From: Ancylobacter radicis
Lineage (GTDB): Bacteria; Pseudomonadota; Alphaproteobacteria; Rhizobiales; Xanthobacteraceae
NCBI RefSeq assembly: GCF_018449475.1
Contig: NZ_JAHCQH010000017.1
Location: forward strand, 365,360-429,359
Reading direction: 5' to 3'
DNA length: 64,000 bases
Below the pieces are notes generated by a model. That model saw only the letters and a list, made by a program, of their open reading frames with translations. It had not been told where the DNA came from and did not search any database. This document shows, one piece after another, positions 44,110 through 53,573 of the stretch (its first letter is position 1; the number at the start of each line of letters is the position of its first letter). The translations under genes and the position numbers were made by a program.

Positions 44110-45324
44110 GTGAAGAGTTTTGCTGCCAGCCTCGCCCTGTCCGCGCTTACTACCACCGCGGTCGCGGCCGAAGAGACGCGCCGCACCCGCGTTGCGCCGG
44201 AGGCCGTCTATCAGGTCGCGCCGGGTCTGGGACAGTTCACGGATGGCGTCCTGTTTGGCGAGGTCTGGGCGCGCGATGCCCTCAAGCCGCGTGACCGCAG
44301 CCTTGTCACGCTGGCCGCGCTGATCGCGACCGGCAAGACTGCCGAGGTCGGGGCTCATACCGCCCGCGCGCTCGATACAGGGGTAACGCCGGTCGAGATC
44401 GGCGAGGTCATTACCCATCTCGCCTTTTACAGCGGCTGGCCGAATGCGCTCTCGGCGGTCACCGAGGTGCAGCGCGTATATGTCGATCGCGGCATCGGCC
44501 CGGTGGACCCGAGCGCCGCCGCCCGGATCGAACTGGACGCGGCCGCCGAAGCCGCCCGCTCCGCCACCGTCACCACCACGGTTGGGCCGACCGCGCCCGA
44601 ACTGGCCGATCTGACCAACCGGGTTCTGTTCGGCGATCTCTGGCGGCGTTCGGAGCTCACAGCCCGTGACCGCAGCCTCATTACCATCACGGCGCTGATT
44701 GCCATCGGCCAGCCGGAGCAACTGCCCTTCCATGCCAACCGGGCGATGGACAGCGGGCTGACGCGCGACGAGGTTGCGGAAACACTCGCGCATCTTGGCT
44801 TCTATGCCGGCTGGCCGCGCGCCTTTTCCGCGGTTCCGGTGTTGCAGCGCGTATTCGACAGCCGGGCCGGAACACCGGCTCAAGCTGCCGCGCCTGCCCC
44901 CGGTGCGTCTGCCGCACCCGCTGGGGAGCTTAAGATCGTGCGCGCCAAGGATGCGCCATCGGTACCGGGGCCGGACGCCTACTTCACCGGTAGCGTCCGC
45001 GTCTCCGGCAATTTCAAGGGCGATACCCCTTCGCGCGTCAACGGCGCAACGGTGAATTTTGCGCCGGGCGCCCGCACGGCCTGGCACACGCATCCGCTGG
45101 GCCAGACCCTGTTCATCATTTCCGGGCGCGGCTGGGTGCAGAAGGAAGGCGGACCGGTGGAGGAGGTGGTGCCCGGCGATCTGGTCTGGATTCCGCCGAA
45201 TGTGCGCCACTGGCACGGTGCCAGCGCCGAGCAGGCCATGTCGCATCTGGCCGTGCATGAGGAACTCGACGGCAAGGTGGTCACCTGGATGGAGAAAGTG
45301 ACGGATGCTGAATATCTGAAATGA
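44110..45324 (+). CDS. Exported CMD-CMD-cupin fusion protein
   Basis: Protein of 404 residues from a GTG start at 44110, served by AAGGAG. A signal peptide (VKSFAASLALSALTTTAVAAEE) sends it to the periplasm. Two carboxymuconolactone decarboxylase-like domains follow (about residues 45-125 and 160-240), each with ARDALKPRDRSLVTLAALI-type helix and a conserved His (GAHTARALD; PFHANRAMD), but neither has the CxxC of AhpD peroxidases. An Ala/Pro linker leads to a cupin (about 280-404) with metal ligands HTHPLGQ and HWHG. These resemble the Mn site of the GtHNL/AcHNL hydroxynitrile lyase cupins. Reaction unknown. Confidence 0.85.
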   Translation: MKSFAASLALSALTTTAVAAEETRRTRVAPEAVYQVAPGLGQFTDGVLFGEVWARDALKPRDRSLVTLAALIATGKTAEVGAHTARALDTGVTPVEIGEVITHLAFYSGWPNALSAVTEVQRVYVDRGIGPVDPSAAARIELDAAAEAARSATVTTTVGPTAPELADLTNRVLFGDLWRRSELTARDRSLITITALIAIGQPEQLPFHANRAMDSGLTRDEVAETLAHLGFYAGWPRAFSAVPVLQRVFDSRAGTPAQAAAPAPGASAAPAGELKIVRAKDAPSVPGPDAYFTGSVRVSGNFKGDTPSRVNGATVNFAPGARTAWHTHPLGQTLFIISGRGWVQKEGGPVEEVVPGDLVWIPPNVRHWHGASAEQAMSHLAVHEELDGKVVTWMEKVTDAEYLK

Positions 45325-45449
45325 GGGAGCTCCTCGGGAAACCGGCCGGCTCGGCAGCCCGCTGCCGAAGGACCGAATCTGCGCCATCCCTTGGGATCAT
45401 TTCAGAATAGCCACGATCCAGTACGGTTAGCCCGATCGCGCTCGCAACC

Positions 45450-46424
45450 TCACGCGCCGGCCGTCTCCTCCATCTCGTGCCGCCAGGGCGGATCGGCTCC
45501 CGCGCGGGTGACCGAGATCGCGGCGGCGCGCACCGCGAAGGCGAGCACGTCCGCGACAGCACTGGCATCCAGCGCCGCGAGTGCGGCCGGCGCCAGCGCG
45601 CCTTTCCGCTCCAGCGCCGCGAGGAAGGCGGCGTTGAAGGTATCGCCCGCCCCGACCGTATCGGCGACCGTCACGATGGGGGCCGGCACGGCGACATCGA
45701 GCCCGGCGCCGAAGACCCGCGCACCGCGCGAGCCCTGCGTCACCAGCACGAGACGCGGGCCCATCGCCTGCACCGCGCGGGCCTTGTCGGCAAGGTCGCC
45801 CTCCCCCATCAGCCAGTCGAGATCCTCGTCAGAGAGCTTCACCACATGGGCGAGGCCGATCAGCCGGCGGATGCGGACGCGATAGGCGTCTTCATCGCGG
45901 ATGAAGCCGGGGCGGATATTCGGGTCGAGCATGATCAGCCGCCCCTGCCCGTCGCCCGCTACGCGCGCGGCCAGAGCTTCCATGGTCGATCCCACCGGCT
46001 CGCCGACAAGGCTGATGCCGCCGATGAAAAGCGCCTGCACCGAGGCGGGGACCTCCGGCAGGTCGGCCGGGGTGAGCATGCGCCCGGCCGTGTTCTCGTC
46101 GAGGAACAGGTAGCGCGCCTGCCCCTCGACCAGCGTGACGAAGGCCAGCGTCGAATGCCGGTCCGACGGCCGGCACAGCGCGGTGTCGACGCCCACCCGT
46201 GCCAGTTCGGCGCGCAGCTGGTCGCCGAACAGGTCGGTGGACAGGCCGTACCAGAAAGCGGTCGGCACACCGAGCCGCCCTGCCGCGATGGCGGTGTTGA
46301 ACACCGAGCCGCCCGGCAGCGGCAGGAAGGCCCGCCCCTCCGGCATCTGGCGCGGCACCATGTCGATCAACGCTTCGCCGGCGCAGAGAAGAACCGGCGC
46401 GGAGAGCGTGGCGGATGCGGCCAT
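45450..46424 (-). CDS. PfkB-family carbohydrate kinase, probable fructokinase
   Basis: Cytoplasmic sugar kinase of 324 residues. CAGEALIDMVPRQMPEGRAF and GGSVFNTAIAAGRLGVPTAFW (residues 38-58) form the sugar-binding N-terminus. DTVGAGDTFNAAFLAAL (about 252-268) is the PfkB signature with the catalytic Asp. It is the last gene of the polyol operon, 24 bp after the mannitol dehydrogenase gene. That enzyme makes fructose from mannitol, so fructokinase (fructose 6-phosphate formation) is the natural role, equivalent to MtlZ of other proteobacteria. Confidence 0.9.
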   Translation of the reverse strand: MAASATLSAPVLLCAGEALIDMVPRQMPEGRAFLPLPGGSVFNTAIAAGRLGVPTAFWYGLSTDLFGDQLRAELARVGVDTALCRPSDRHSTLAFVTLVEGQARYLFLDENTAGRMLTPADLPEVPASVQALFIGGISLVGEPVGSTMEALAARVAGDGQGRLIMLDPNIRPGFIRDEDAYRVRIRRLIGLAHVVKLSDEDLDWLMGEGDLADKARAVQAMGPRLVLVTQGSRGARVFGAGLDVAVPAPIVTVADTVGAGDTFNAAFLAALERKGALAPAALAALDASAVADVLAFAVRAAAISVTRAGADPPWRHEMEETAGA

Positions 46425-46448
46425 GGGTAACCTCTCGAAGGTTCGGCT

Positions 46449-47900
46449 TCAGCCCGCGAGATAGTCTGTGAGGACGGCGCGGGTGCCGTTCGCCCATAGC
46501 GCGCGCAGCGCGTGGGCGAAAGCCACCACGATGTCGGGATCACCGCCGAGATCGCCGTAAACCTCGCTCATGGCAAGCCAGACCGCGGGATCGTCCTTGG
46601 CCCGCTGGGCGCGGAGGGTCAGTTCCGCCCAGTTGGGATCGTTCGGCGCGATCACCGCGCCGCTGTCGCTCACCCCGGCGCAATAGCGGCACCACAGCGC
46701 GGACAGCAGGATCAACCCCTTCGGCAGCCGCCCGGCGGCGCGGTTGTCGCGGATCGAGGGCACGATGAATTTGGGCTGGCGGTTCGAGCCGTCGAGGCAG
46801 AGGCGGCGCACCGTGTCCGCCACGTCCGGATTGGCGAAGCGCGCGCGGATGACGGCGTAGTAGGCCTCAAGGTCGGTGTCGGGCACCGGCGGCACGATGG
46901 GGATGATCTCCTCGCGCTCGACCTTGTCGAGGAAGGCGGCGATGAGCGGCTGCTCCATGTCCTCATGCACCAGCTCAATGTCCATAAGCCCGCCGGGATA
47001 GGCGATGATGGCGTGACCGCCATTGAGGATGCGGATTTTCATCGTCTCATAGGCATGGACATGATCGGTGAAGATGACGCCGACCTTCTCCAGCGCCGGC
47101 CGGCCGGCGGGGAAATGATCCTCCAGCACCCATTGCCGGAAGGGCTCGCAGGTGACCGGCACCGGATCATCGAGCCCGAAGGCCGCGGCCATGGCCCGCT
47201 CGCGCTCCCCGGTAGCGGGGGTGATGCGGTCCACCATGCCGTTCGGGAACGCGACATTGGCCTCAACCCAGTCAGCAAGCTCGGCATCGAACAGCCGCGC
47301 GAGACCGACCACCACCTGTCGGGTGACATGGCCGTTGCCGGGGAGATTGTCGCAGGACATGACCGTGAATGGTGGAATGCCGGCGCTGCGGCGCGCCTTC
47401 AGCCCGGCGAGAATGGCGCCGAAGGCGGTCTCCGGTGCCTCGGGATGGGTGGCGTCGGCCGTGATGTCGGGGGCGGCGGTATCGAGCTGTCCGGCCGGGT
47501 CCATGAAATAGCCGCCCTCGGTCACGGTAAGGCTGACGATGCGGATCTCCGGCCGGGCCATGGCGGCGATGAGCGCGCCATTGCCATGCTCGACGGGCAG
47601 GAAATCGATCATCGCGCCGATGCGCCGCGCCCGCCGGCCGGTCGGATCGAGCTCGATCACGGTGGACAGGCAGTCCTGCGCCTTCAGCGCCTCGCGCATC
47701 GCCGCATCGGCCGGGCGCACCCCAGCGCCGATGATCGCCCAGTCATGCCCCTCGCCGAGCGCGAACAGGTCGTCGAGATAGACCGCCTGATGGGCCCGGT
47801 GGAAATTGCCGAGGCCGATATGGACGATGCCCGGGGTCAGACGGGCACGGTCATAGGCGGGGAGCGCGAGGACGGGCGGCAGTGCGGCGGGGATCGTCAT
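46449..47900 (-). CDS. mtlK: Mannitol 2-dehydrogenase family protein
   Basis: NAD-dependent long-chain polyol dehydrogenase of 483 residues, the full length of this family. IVHIGLGNFHRAHQAVYLDDL (about residues 25-45) binds NAD and KIRILNGGHAIIAYPGG (about 288-304) contains the catalytic Lys-x4-Asn-x2-His group. It oxidises D-mannitol (and often D-arabinitol or D-sorbitol) to the ketose. It lies between the transporter ATPase gene and the fructokinase gene. Whether mannitol or another polyol is the main substrate cannot be told from sequence. Confidence 0.94.
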   Translation of the reverse strand: MTIPAALPPVLALPAYDRARLTPGIVHIGLGNFHRAHQAVYLDDLFALGEGHDWAIIGAGVRPADAAMREALKAQDCLSTVIELDPTGRRARRIGAMIDFLPVEHGNGALIAAMARPEIRIVSLTVTEGGYFMDPAGQLDTAAPDITADATHPEAPETAFGAILAGLKARRSAGIPPFTVMSCDNLPGNGHVTRQVVVGLARLFDAELADWVEANVAFPNGMVDRITPATGERERAMAAAFGLDDPVPVTCEPFRQWVLEDHFPAGRPALEKVGVIFTDHVHAYETMKIRILNGGHAIIAYPGGLMDIELVHEDMEQPLIAAFLDKVEREEIIPIVPPVPDTDLEAYYAVIRARFANPDVADTVRRLCLDGSNRQPKFIVPSIRDNRAAGRLPKGLILLSALWCRYCAGVSDSGAVIAPNDPNWAELTLRAQRAKDDPAVWLAMSEVYGDLGGDPDIVVAFAHALRALWANGTRAVLTDYLAG

Positions 47901-47996
47901 CTCTCAGGACTTCCGGTTGTCGCGCCAAAGGGGACGGGCGACGTTTGAAGGCGCGGCCGGCGGGCGGCCGATGTCTGTCGGGCGAAGGCGGCGCGC

Positions 47997-49013
47997 TCAG
48001 GCGCCGGGCGCCGCACCGCCCATGGCTTTGCCGGCGGCGTCGAAGCGGTGAAGCTTGTCCGGCTGCGGGGCCAGACGCACCCGCGCCCCATGGCGCAGCG
48101 GCACATCCCCACCGACGCGGACATTGATCTGGCCGACGCCCTCCACCTCGACCTTCAGGAAGGTGTCGGAGCCGAGATGCTCGCAGAGCCCTACCGTACC
48201 CGTCCACGGCCCGTCCTCAGTGAGGTCGATATGCTCGGGCCGTATGCCGAGCGTCGGGGCGCCGTGCTTTGCGGCCTCCGCGCCCTCGATCAGGTTCATC
48301 TTCGGGCTGCCGATGAAGCCGGCGACGAAGAGGTTGGCGGGCGAACGATAGAGTTCCAGCGGGCTACCCACCTGTTCGATGCGCCCCGCGTTCAGCACCA
48401 CGATGCGGTCGGCCATGGTCATGGCCTCCACCTGGTCGTGGGTGACGTAGATCATCGTGGTCTTCAGCGTCTGGTGCAGCTCGGAGATTTCCTGCCGCAT
48501 GGAGACACGCAGCGCCGCGTCGAGATTGGACAGCGGCTCGTCGAACAGGAACGCCGCCGGCTCGCGCACGATGGCCCGGCCGATGGCGACACGCTGGCGC
48601 TGACCGCCGGACAGCTGGCTCGGCTTGCGGTCCAGATAGGGGGTGAGGTTCAGCACCTTCGCCGCCGCCTGCACCTTGCGCTCCTGCTCCTCGGCGGAAG
48701 CGCCGGCCATGCGCAGAGGGAAGGCGATGTTCTTCCTTACGCTCATATGCGGGTAGAGCGCGTAGCTCTGGAACACCATGGCGAGGCCGCGCCGCGCCGG
48801 CGGAAGCTTGGTCGCATCCTTGCCGTCGATGGAGATGATGCCGGACGTCGTGTCCTCCAGCCCGGCGATGAGCCGCAGAAGGGTGGACTTGCCGCAGCCC
48901 GAGGGGCCGACAAACACCACGAACTCGCCATCGGGTATGACGAGGTCGATCCCCTGGATGATCGACATGCCGCCGAAGGACTTGCGGACCTCGGAAAGAA
49001 CGATCTCGCCCAT
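47997..49013 (-). CDS. smoK: Polyol ABC transporter ATP-binding protein
   Basis: ATPase of 338 residues of the UgpC/MalK/SmoK type. GPSGCGKST (Walker A, about residue 36), [14 protein letters not shown] (signature, about 133), [11 protein letters not shown] (Walker B, about 154) and [14 protein letters not shown] (H-loop, about 190) are intact. The C-terminal OB-like regulatory domain (about 235-338, with [10 protein letters not shown]) marks the carbohydrate-uptake subfamily. It energises the SmoF/SmoG permease. AGGGAGAG precedes the start, and the gene follows smoG by 10 bp. Confidence 0.95.
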   Translation of the reverse strand: MGEIVLSEVRKSFGGMSIIQGIDLVIPDGEFVVFVGPSGCGKSTLLRLIAGLEDTTSGIISIDGKDATKLPPARRGLAMVFQSYALYPHMSVRKNIAFPLRMAGASAEEQERKVQAAAKVLNLTPYLDRKPSQLSGGQRQRVAIGRAIVREPAAFLFDEPLSNLDAALRVSMRQEISELHQTLKTTMIYVTHDQVEAMTMADRIVVLNAGRIEQVGSPLELYRSPANLFVAGFIGSPKMNLIEGAEAAKHGAPTLGIRPEHIDLTEDGPWTGTVGLCEHLGSDTFLKVEVEGVGQINVRVGGDVPLRHGARVRLAPQPDKLHRFDAAGKAMGGAAPGA

Positions 49014-49023
49014 GGGTCTCTCC

Positions 49024-49854
49024 CTATTTCACAGCGCCGAAGGTCAGCCCGCGCACGAGCTGCTTCTGGCTGAACCAGCCCAGGATCATGATGGGCGCGA
49101 TGGCCATGGTGCTGGCCGCTGAAAGCTTGGCGTAGAACAGCCCTTCCGGGCTGGAATAGCTGGCGATGAAGGCGGTGAGCGGCGCCGCGCTGGCCGCCGT
49201 CAGGTTCAGCGTCCAGAAGCTCTCGTTCCAGGCGAGGATGACGTTGAGCAGCAGCGTCGAGGCGATGCCCGGCACCGCCATGGGCGTGAGCACATAGAGA
49301 ATTTCCGAGGACAGGGTGGCCCCGTCCATCCGCGCCGCTTCGAGGATCTCGCCGGGGATTTCCTTGAAGTAGGTGTAGAGCATCCACACGATGATCGGCA
49401 GGTTCACCATGGTGAGCACGATGACGAGGCCGGTCTTCGTATCCAGCAGCCCGGTGTCGCGGGCCAGCAGATAGAGCGGCACCAGCACGCCCACCGCCGG
49501 CAGCATCTTGGTGGAGAGCATCCACATCAGGAGATCCTTGGTGCGCTTGCCGGGCACGAAGGCCATCGACCACGCCGCCGGCACCGCGATGATCAGCCCG
49601 AGCAGGGTCGAGCCGAGCGAAATCACCACCGAGTTCCAGAAATGCGCGAGGTAGTCGGAGCGTTGGTTGACCGTCTCGTAATTCTCCAGCGTCCAGTCGA
49701 AGAACAGGAAGGACGGATGGGAATTGATCGCCTCGCCCTCGGTCTTGAACGAGGTGAGGAAGGTCCACAGGATCGGAAAGAAGATCAGCAGCGCCACGCC
49801 CCAGGCGAGGAGAGTGACGGCGGCCTTGCGGCCCTTGGAAACCTCGCGTGCCAT
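49024..49854 (-). CDS. smoG: Polyol ABC transporter permease (SmoG/MalG-like)
   Basis: Six-helix inner-membrane permease of 276 residues. The EAA loop [28 protein letters not shown] (split, about residues 165-192) identifies the carbohydrate ABC CUT1 family. GGAGG overlaps the upstream stop region, and the start is one base past the smoF stop (TGACATG). It pairs with SmoF to form the channel. Confidence 0.94.
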   Translation of the reverse strand: MAREVSKGRKAAVTLLAWGVALLIFFPILWTFLTSFKTEGEAINSHPSFLFFDWTLENYETVNQRSDYLAHFWNSVVISLGSTLLGLIIAVPAAWSMAFVPGKRTKDLLMWMLSTKMLPAVGVLVPLYLLARDTGLLDTKTGLVIVLTMVNLPIIVWMLYTYFKEIPGEILEAARMDGATLSSEILYVLTPMAVPGIASTLLLNVILAWNESFWTLNLTAASAAPLTAFIASYSSPEGLFYAKLSAASTMAIAPIMILGWFSQKQLVRGLTFGAVK

Positions 49855-49855
49855 G

Positions 49856-50728
49856 TCAGGCCTCCAGGTTCTTGCCGATCATCCGCATCAGGAAGATCGC
49901 GACGATGTTGGCGAGGATGACCGCGACGATGCCGCCCGCCGAGCCGAGCCCGACGTCGAACTGCAGCATGGACTGCATGTAGACGAGGAAGGTCAGCGTG
50001 GTGGAGGCCGTGCCCGGCCCGCCATTGGTGGTGACGAGGATTTCGGCGAAGACCGACAGAAGGAAGATGGTCTGGATCAGCACCACCACCGTCATCGCCC
50101 GCATCAGATGCGGGAGGGTGAGGTGCACGAAGCGCCAGATCGGCCCTGCGCCGTCCATTTCGGCGGCTTCCATCTGCTCGCGGTCGAGGCTTTGCAGCGC
50201 CGTGAACAGGATCAGCGTGGCGAAGGGCAGCCATTGCCACGCGACGATGGCCGTGATGGAGGCCAGCGGCACATTGGCAAAGAAGTCGATCGGCTGAAGG
50301 CCGAGCCCGCGCGCCAGCGCCGCGAACAGCCCGTTTACCGGGTTCATCAGCATGTTCTTCCACACCAGCGCGGAGACGCTCGGCATGACGAAGAAGGGCG
50401 CGATGACGAGGATGCGCACGATCCCCTGCCCCCACATCGGCTGGTCGAGCAGCACCGCCAGCGCCACGCCGCCGACCACGGTGATGACCAGCACGCCGAG
50501 CACCAGGGTCAGCGTGTTCACCAGCGCCGGCCAGAAGGCCGGGTCGGTGAAGAAATAGGAGTAGTTCTCGAAGCCGGTGAACTCTTCCGTCCCCGGCATC
50601 AGCAGGTTGAAGCGCAGGAAGGAGAAATAGACGGTCATGCCCAACGGCACGATCATCCACAGGAACAGCAGCAGCACCGCCGGGGTGAGCATCAGCCGGC
50701 CGGCCATGTGCGAAGCTTGCGTCGCCAT
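49856..50728 (-). CDS. smoF: Polyol ABC transporter permease (SmoF/MalF-like)
   Basis: First permease of the polyol importer, 290 residues, six helices. The EAA loop EQMEAAEMDGAGPIWRFVHLTLPHLMRAMT (split, about residues 190-220) is clear. GGAGGTCC lies upstream of the start. It is separated from smoE by 261 bp containing two hairpins, so it is probably expressed at a lower level than the binding protein from the same transcript. Confidence 0.94.
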   Translation of the reverse strand: MATQASHMAGRLMLTPAVLLLFLWMIVPLGMTVYFSFLRFNLLMPGTEEFTGFENYSYFFTDPAFWPALVNTLTLVLGVLVITVVGGVALAVLLDQPMWGQGIVRILVIAPFFVMPSVSALVWKNMLMNPVNGLFAALARGLGLQPIDFFANVPLASITAIVAWQWLPFATLILFTALQSLDREQMEAAEMDGAGPIWRFVHLTLPHLMRAMTVVVLIQTIFLLSVFAEILVTTNGGPGTASTTLTFLVYMQSMLQFDVGLGSAGGIVAVILANIVAIFLMRMIGKNLEA

Positions 50729-50878
50729 ATTGGACCTCCCTTGATCGAGCCGGCTACCGGCGCAGAGCGCCGCGGGCTCGGGGGAACGGAACGGAAATCA
50801 TGAGGGGCGACGCAGCCCGCGCCGGCACCTTGCCCTTTGGGCCGCCCTTCCCGGAGGATGCGCCCCGCAAAGGGAGGT

Positions 50879-50978
50879 CCCGACACGGCACGGGAGCGGG
50901 AGACACCCGCGCCGTGTCGGGAAATAGCCCGGCGCGAGCGGGCGCTGGGCGGACCGAAGGACCTTCGCGGTGCGAAGG
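50879..50978 (-). promoter_or_regulatory. Intercistronic hairpins between smoE and smoF
   Basis: CCTTCGC/GCGAAGG (50962-50978) lies just after the smoE stop, and CCCGACACGGC/GCCGTGTCGGG (50879-50921) further on closes a larger structure with internal GC pairing. Neither has a T-tract. They probably protect smoE mRNA and limit read-through into smoF. Confidence 0.6.
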
Positions 50979-50989
50979 TTCGCGCAGGC

Positions 50990-52312
50990 CTACTTCTTGG
51001 GGTAGCCGGCGCGCGTCATCTCGCGCGTGGTGAGCGCCTGCGCGGCGGCGAGCGCCTGGTCGGCACTCGCCGTGCCGGCGAGCGCGGCCGAGAACTGCTG
51101 CCCCACCGCCGTGCCGATCGCCTGGAACTCCGGGATCGCGACGAACTGGCCGCCCGTATAGGGCACCGGCTTGTCGGAGGGCTTCTGGGTATTGGCGGCC
51201 TCGATCGCCTTCAGCGTCATCTGCGCGAAGGGCGCGACCTTCAGATATTCCGGGTTCTTGTAGAGAGAGGTGCGCGTGCCCGGCGGCACGTTGGCGATGC
51301 TGTCCTTTTCCGCCACCAGCTTCATATAGGCCGGCGAGGTCGCCCAGGCGACGAAGGTCTTGGCGGCGTCAGCCTTGGAGGTGGTCGCCGGTATGGCGAG
51401 GTTCCACGACCACAGCCAGTTGCCATGGTTGGAGCCGCCCTTGCGCACCGGCGCCGGGGCGAAGCCGACCTTGTCGGCGACCTGCGATTCCTTCGGGTCG
51501 GAGATGAAGGAGGCGGCCACCGTGGCGTCGATCCACATGCCGCACTTGCCGGTCTGGAACAGGGCAAGGTTCTCATTGAAGCCGTTGGAGGACGCGCCGG
51601 GCGGGCCGTACTGCTTCATCAGGTTGAGATAGGTGTCGAGGGTCTTCTTCCACTCGGGGCCGTTGAACTGCGGCTTCCACTCCATGTCGAACCAGGCGCC
51701 GCCCATGGAATTGTTCATCGAGGTGAGGAACGCCATGTTCTCGCCCCAGCCGGCCTTGCCGCGCAGGCAGATGCCGTAGATGCCGACGCCCTTGTCGGTC
51801 ATCTTCTGGGCGGCCTCGGTGATGAACTCCCAATCGGGATTCTCGGGCATCTTCAGCCCCGCCTTCTCCAGAAGGTCGGTGCGGTACATGAGCATCGAGC
51901 TCTCGGCGTAGAACGGCACGGCGTGCAGCTTGCCGTCGACAGTGAGGCCCTGCGCCACCGGCGGCAGCAGGTCGGCCGGGTCGTAATCGGCGCCGAGATT
52001 TTCCAGCGGCATCAGCCAGCCCTGCTTGGCCCAGATCGGCACTTCATAATTGCCGATGGTCAGCACGTCGTACTGGCCGCCCTTGGAGGCGATGTCGGTG
52101 GTCACGCGCTGGCGCAGCACGTTCTCTTCCAGCGTCACCCAGTTGACCTTGATGTCGGGATGCTGGGCGTTGAACGCGGGCATCAGGCGCTGCATGCGGA
52201 TCATGTCGCCATTGTTCACGGTGGCGACGGTGATGGTGGTCTGCGCCGAGGCCGCGCCGGCCGCGGCAACGAGCATCGAAGCACCCAGCAGGGCGCGGAT
52301 AGTCACAGTCAT
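50990..52312 (-). CDS. smoE: Polyol ABC transporter substrate-binding protein
   Basis: Periplasmic family-1 receptor of 440 residues with a signal peptide (MTVTIRALLGASMLVAAAGA, then ASAQTTI). NGDMIRMQRLMPAFNAQHPDIKVNWVTLEENVLRQRVTTDIA (split, residues 34-75) and YDVLTIGNYEVPIWAKQGWL are typical of the sorbitol/mannitol-binding SmoE/MtlE group. ALFQTGKCGMWIDATVAASF (about 250) is the CUT1 receptor motif. Sorbitol and mannitol are the likely ligands by family and operon context. Confidence 0.94.
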   Translation of the reverse strand: MTVTIRALLGASMLVAAAGAASAQTTITVATVNNGDMIRMQRLMPAFNAQHPDIKVNWVTLEENVLRQRVTTDIASKGGQYDVLTIGNYEVPIWAKQGWLMPLENLGADYDPADLLPPVAQGLTVDGKLHAVPFYAESSMLMYRTDLLEKAGLKMPENPDWEFITEAAQKMTDKGVGIYGICLRGKAGWGENMAFLTSMNNSMGGAWFDMEWKPQFNGPEWKKTLDTYLNLMKQYGPPGASSNGFNENLALFQTGKCGMWIDATVAASFISDPKESQVADKVGFAPAPVRKGGSNHGNWLWSWNLAIPATTSKADAAKTFVAWATSPAYMKLVAEKDSIANVPPGTRTSLYKNPEYLKVAPFAQMTLKAIEAANTQKPSDKPVPYTGGQFVAIPEFQAIGTAVGQQFSAALAGTASADQALAAAQALTTREMTRAGYPKK

Positions 52313-52351
52313 GGCTTCCTCCCTGGCGATTTGAGCAATTCATCGCCTTGC

Positions 52352-52367
52352 GGGCAAATATTCACCC
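52352..52367. promoter_or_regulatory. Candidate operator upstream of smoE
   Basis: GGGCAAATATTCACCC is an imperfect palindrome centred on AATATT, 40 bp before smoE. A nearby TGAGCAATTCA (52332-52342) is also partly symmetric. These may be sites for the SorC-type regulator of the operon. The rest of the 304-bp gap to the regulator gene shows no coding potential. Confidence 0.4.
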
Positions 52368-52616
52368 AGAGAACGCAGGGTCAATCCCCCGATCATGCTG
52401 CGGATGCGAGAGGGGCGGGCTGGTGCGCGGGGGAAGCGGGACGGCAGGGGCGACGGGAAACGAGCGCGTCGAAGGCCTTAGGCCGCCTTCGCAGGCGCGG
52501 CAGGGCGAAGGGATTTGGCTCAACAGTCTTGCGCTGGAAAGCCGAAGCCGGAGCCCCGCGCCGGGGTACAGCGTGAGACTCGTCGGCCCGACCTCTTCAG
52601 CGCGGCCGAACGGCCC

Positions 52617-53573
52617 TCACAGCGCCAGCACGCCGCGCGCGGTCGGCTCGTCGCTGATGAGCCCGTTGAGGATGCCACCGCGCAGCGCGGCCGCGATCGC
52701 CGGAACCTTGGAGGGTCCCGCCGCGACGCCGATCACCGGGCGGTCCGGCCGGGTGGACGGGGCATGCAGGCTGCCGAGGCGCTGGTTGATCGGCAGGTCG
52801 AGGTAACGTCCGTTCACGTCGAAGATGCGCCCGACCACCTCGCCGACCGCGCCCGCCCGCTGCACCTCGATCAGTTCCGCCGGCTTGAGGAAGCCGTCGG
52901 TCAGCAGCGGCGCGTCCTGGCTCATCTGGCCCACGCCGACGAAGGCGGCATCGGCCGCGCCGGCAAGTTCGCGCACCTTGCGGACCGGCCCGAGCGCGAG
53001 GAACTGCTCCTTCTCCTCGATCGTGTCGGAGATGACCGGCACCGGCATCGGGTAATGCGGCGCGTGCACCTTCTCCGCCAGCCGCATGATGACGTCGTAA
53101 TAGGAGGCCGAACCGTCCGGCGCGATGTTGCCGATCAGCGAGACCAGCCGGTGCTGCGGCGCCTCTATGGTTCCCAGCGCCTCGATCATGGCGCGCAGCG
53201 CCCGCCCGGTGCCGAGCGCGATGACGCGGGGGCGCGGCTCGCGCAACACCCGCTCCATTTCCACCGCTGCCGCCGGAGCGATCGCGCGCACCGGATCGCG
53301 GTCCGGCCCCAGGCCCGGCACCACCCGGCAACTGACCAGATTGAACCGCTCGCGCAGCGCGCTCTCCAGCTCCAGGCAACTGGCGAGATGATGGTTGAGC
53401 CGCACATGGATCAGCCCCGACGCCACCGCGCGGCTGACCAGACGCTGCGCGCGCTGGCGCGACACACCCATCTCGCTGGCGATCTGGTCCTGCGTCAGGC
53501 CGCCGACATAGTACAGCCAGGCCGCGCGCGCGGCCTGATCGTTGGCGGACGTGTCGGTGTCGGTGAAGCTCAT
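52617..53573 (-). CDS. smoC: SorC/DeoR-family sugar-binding transcriptional regulator
   Basis: Regulator of 318 residues. The start at 53573 is set by an ATGA overlap with the upstream phosphatase gene; a longer frame reads back into that gene and is discarded. LTQDQIASEMGVSRQRAQRLVSRAVASGL (split, residues 26-54) is the N-terminal HTH. The large effector domain (residues 60-318), with DAAFVGVGQMSQDAPLLTDG (about 200) and GVAAGPSKVPAIAAAL near the end, is the sugar-phosphate-sensing domain of SorC-type repressors and activators. It lies directly upstream of smoE in the same direction and should control the polyol operon. Confidence 0.9.
   Translation of the reverse strand: MSFTDTDTSANDQAARAAWLYYVGGLTQDQIASEMGVSRQRAQRLVSRAVASGLIHVRLNHHLASCLELESALRERFNLVSCRVVPGLGPDRDPVRAIAPAAAVEMERVLREPRPRVIALGTGRALRAMIEALGTIEAPQHRLVSLIGNIAPDGSASYYDVIMRLAEKVHAPHYPMPVPVISDTIEEKEQFLALGPVRKVRELAGAADAAFVGVGQMSQDAPLLTDGFLKPAELIEVQRAGAVGEVVGRIFDVNGRYLDLPINQRLGSLHAPSTRPDRPVIGVAAGPSKVPAIAAALRGGILNGLISDEPTARGVLAL

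Noticed and set aside
50837..52576. Long plus-strand open frame opposite smoE
   Set aside because: Same composition artefact; smoE on the minus strand has a signal peptide and family motifs.
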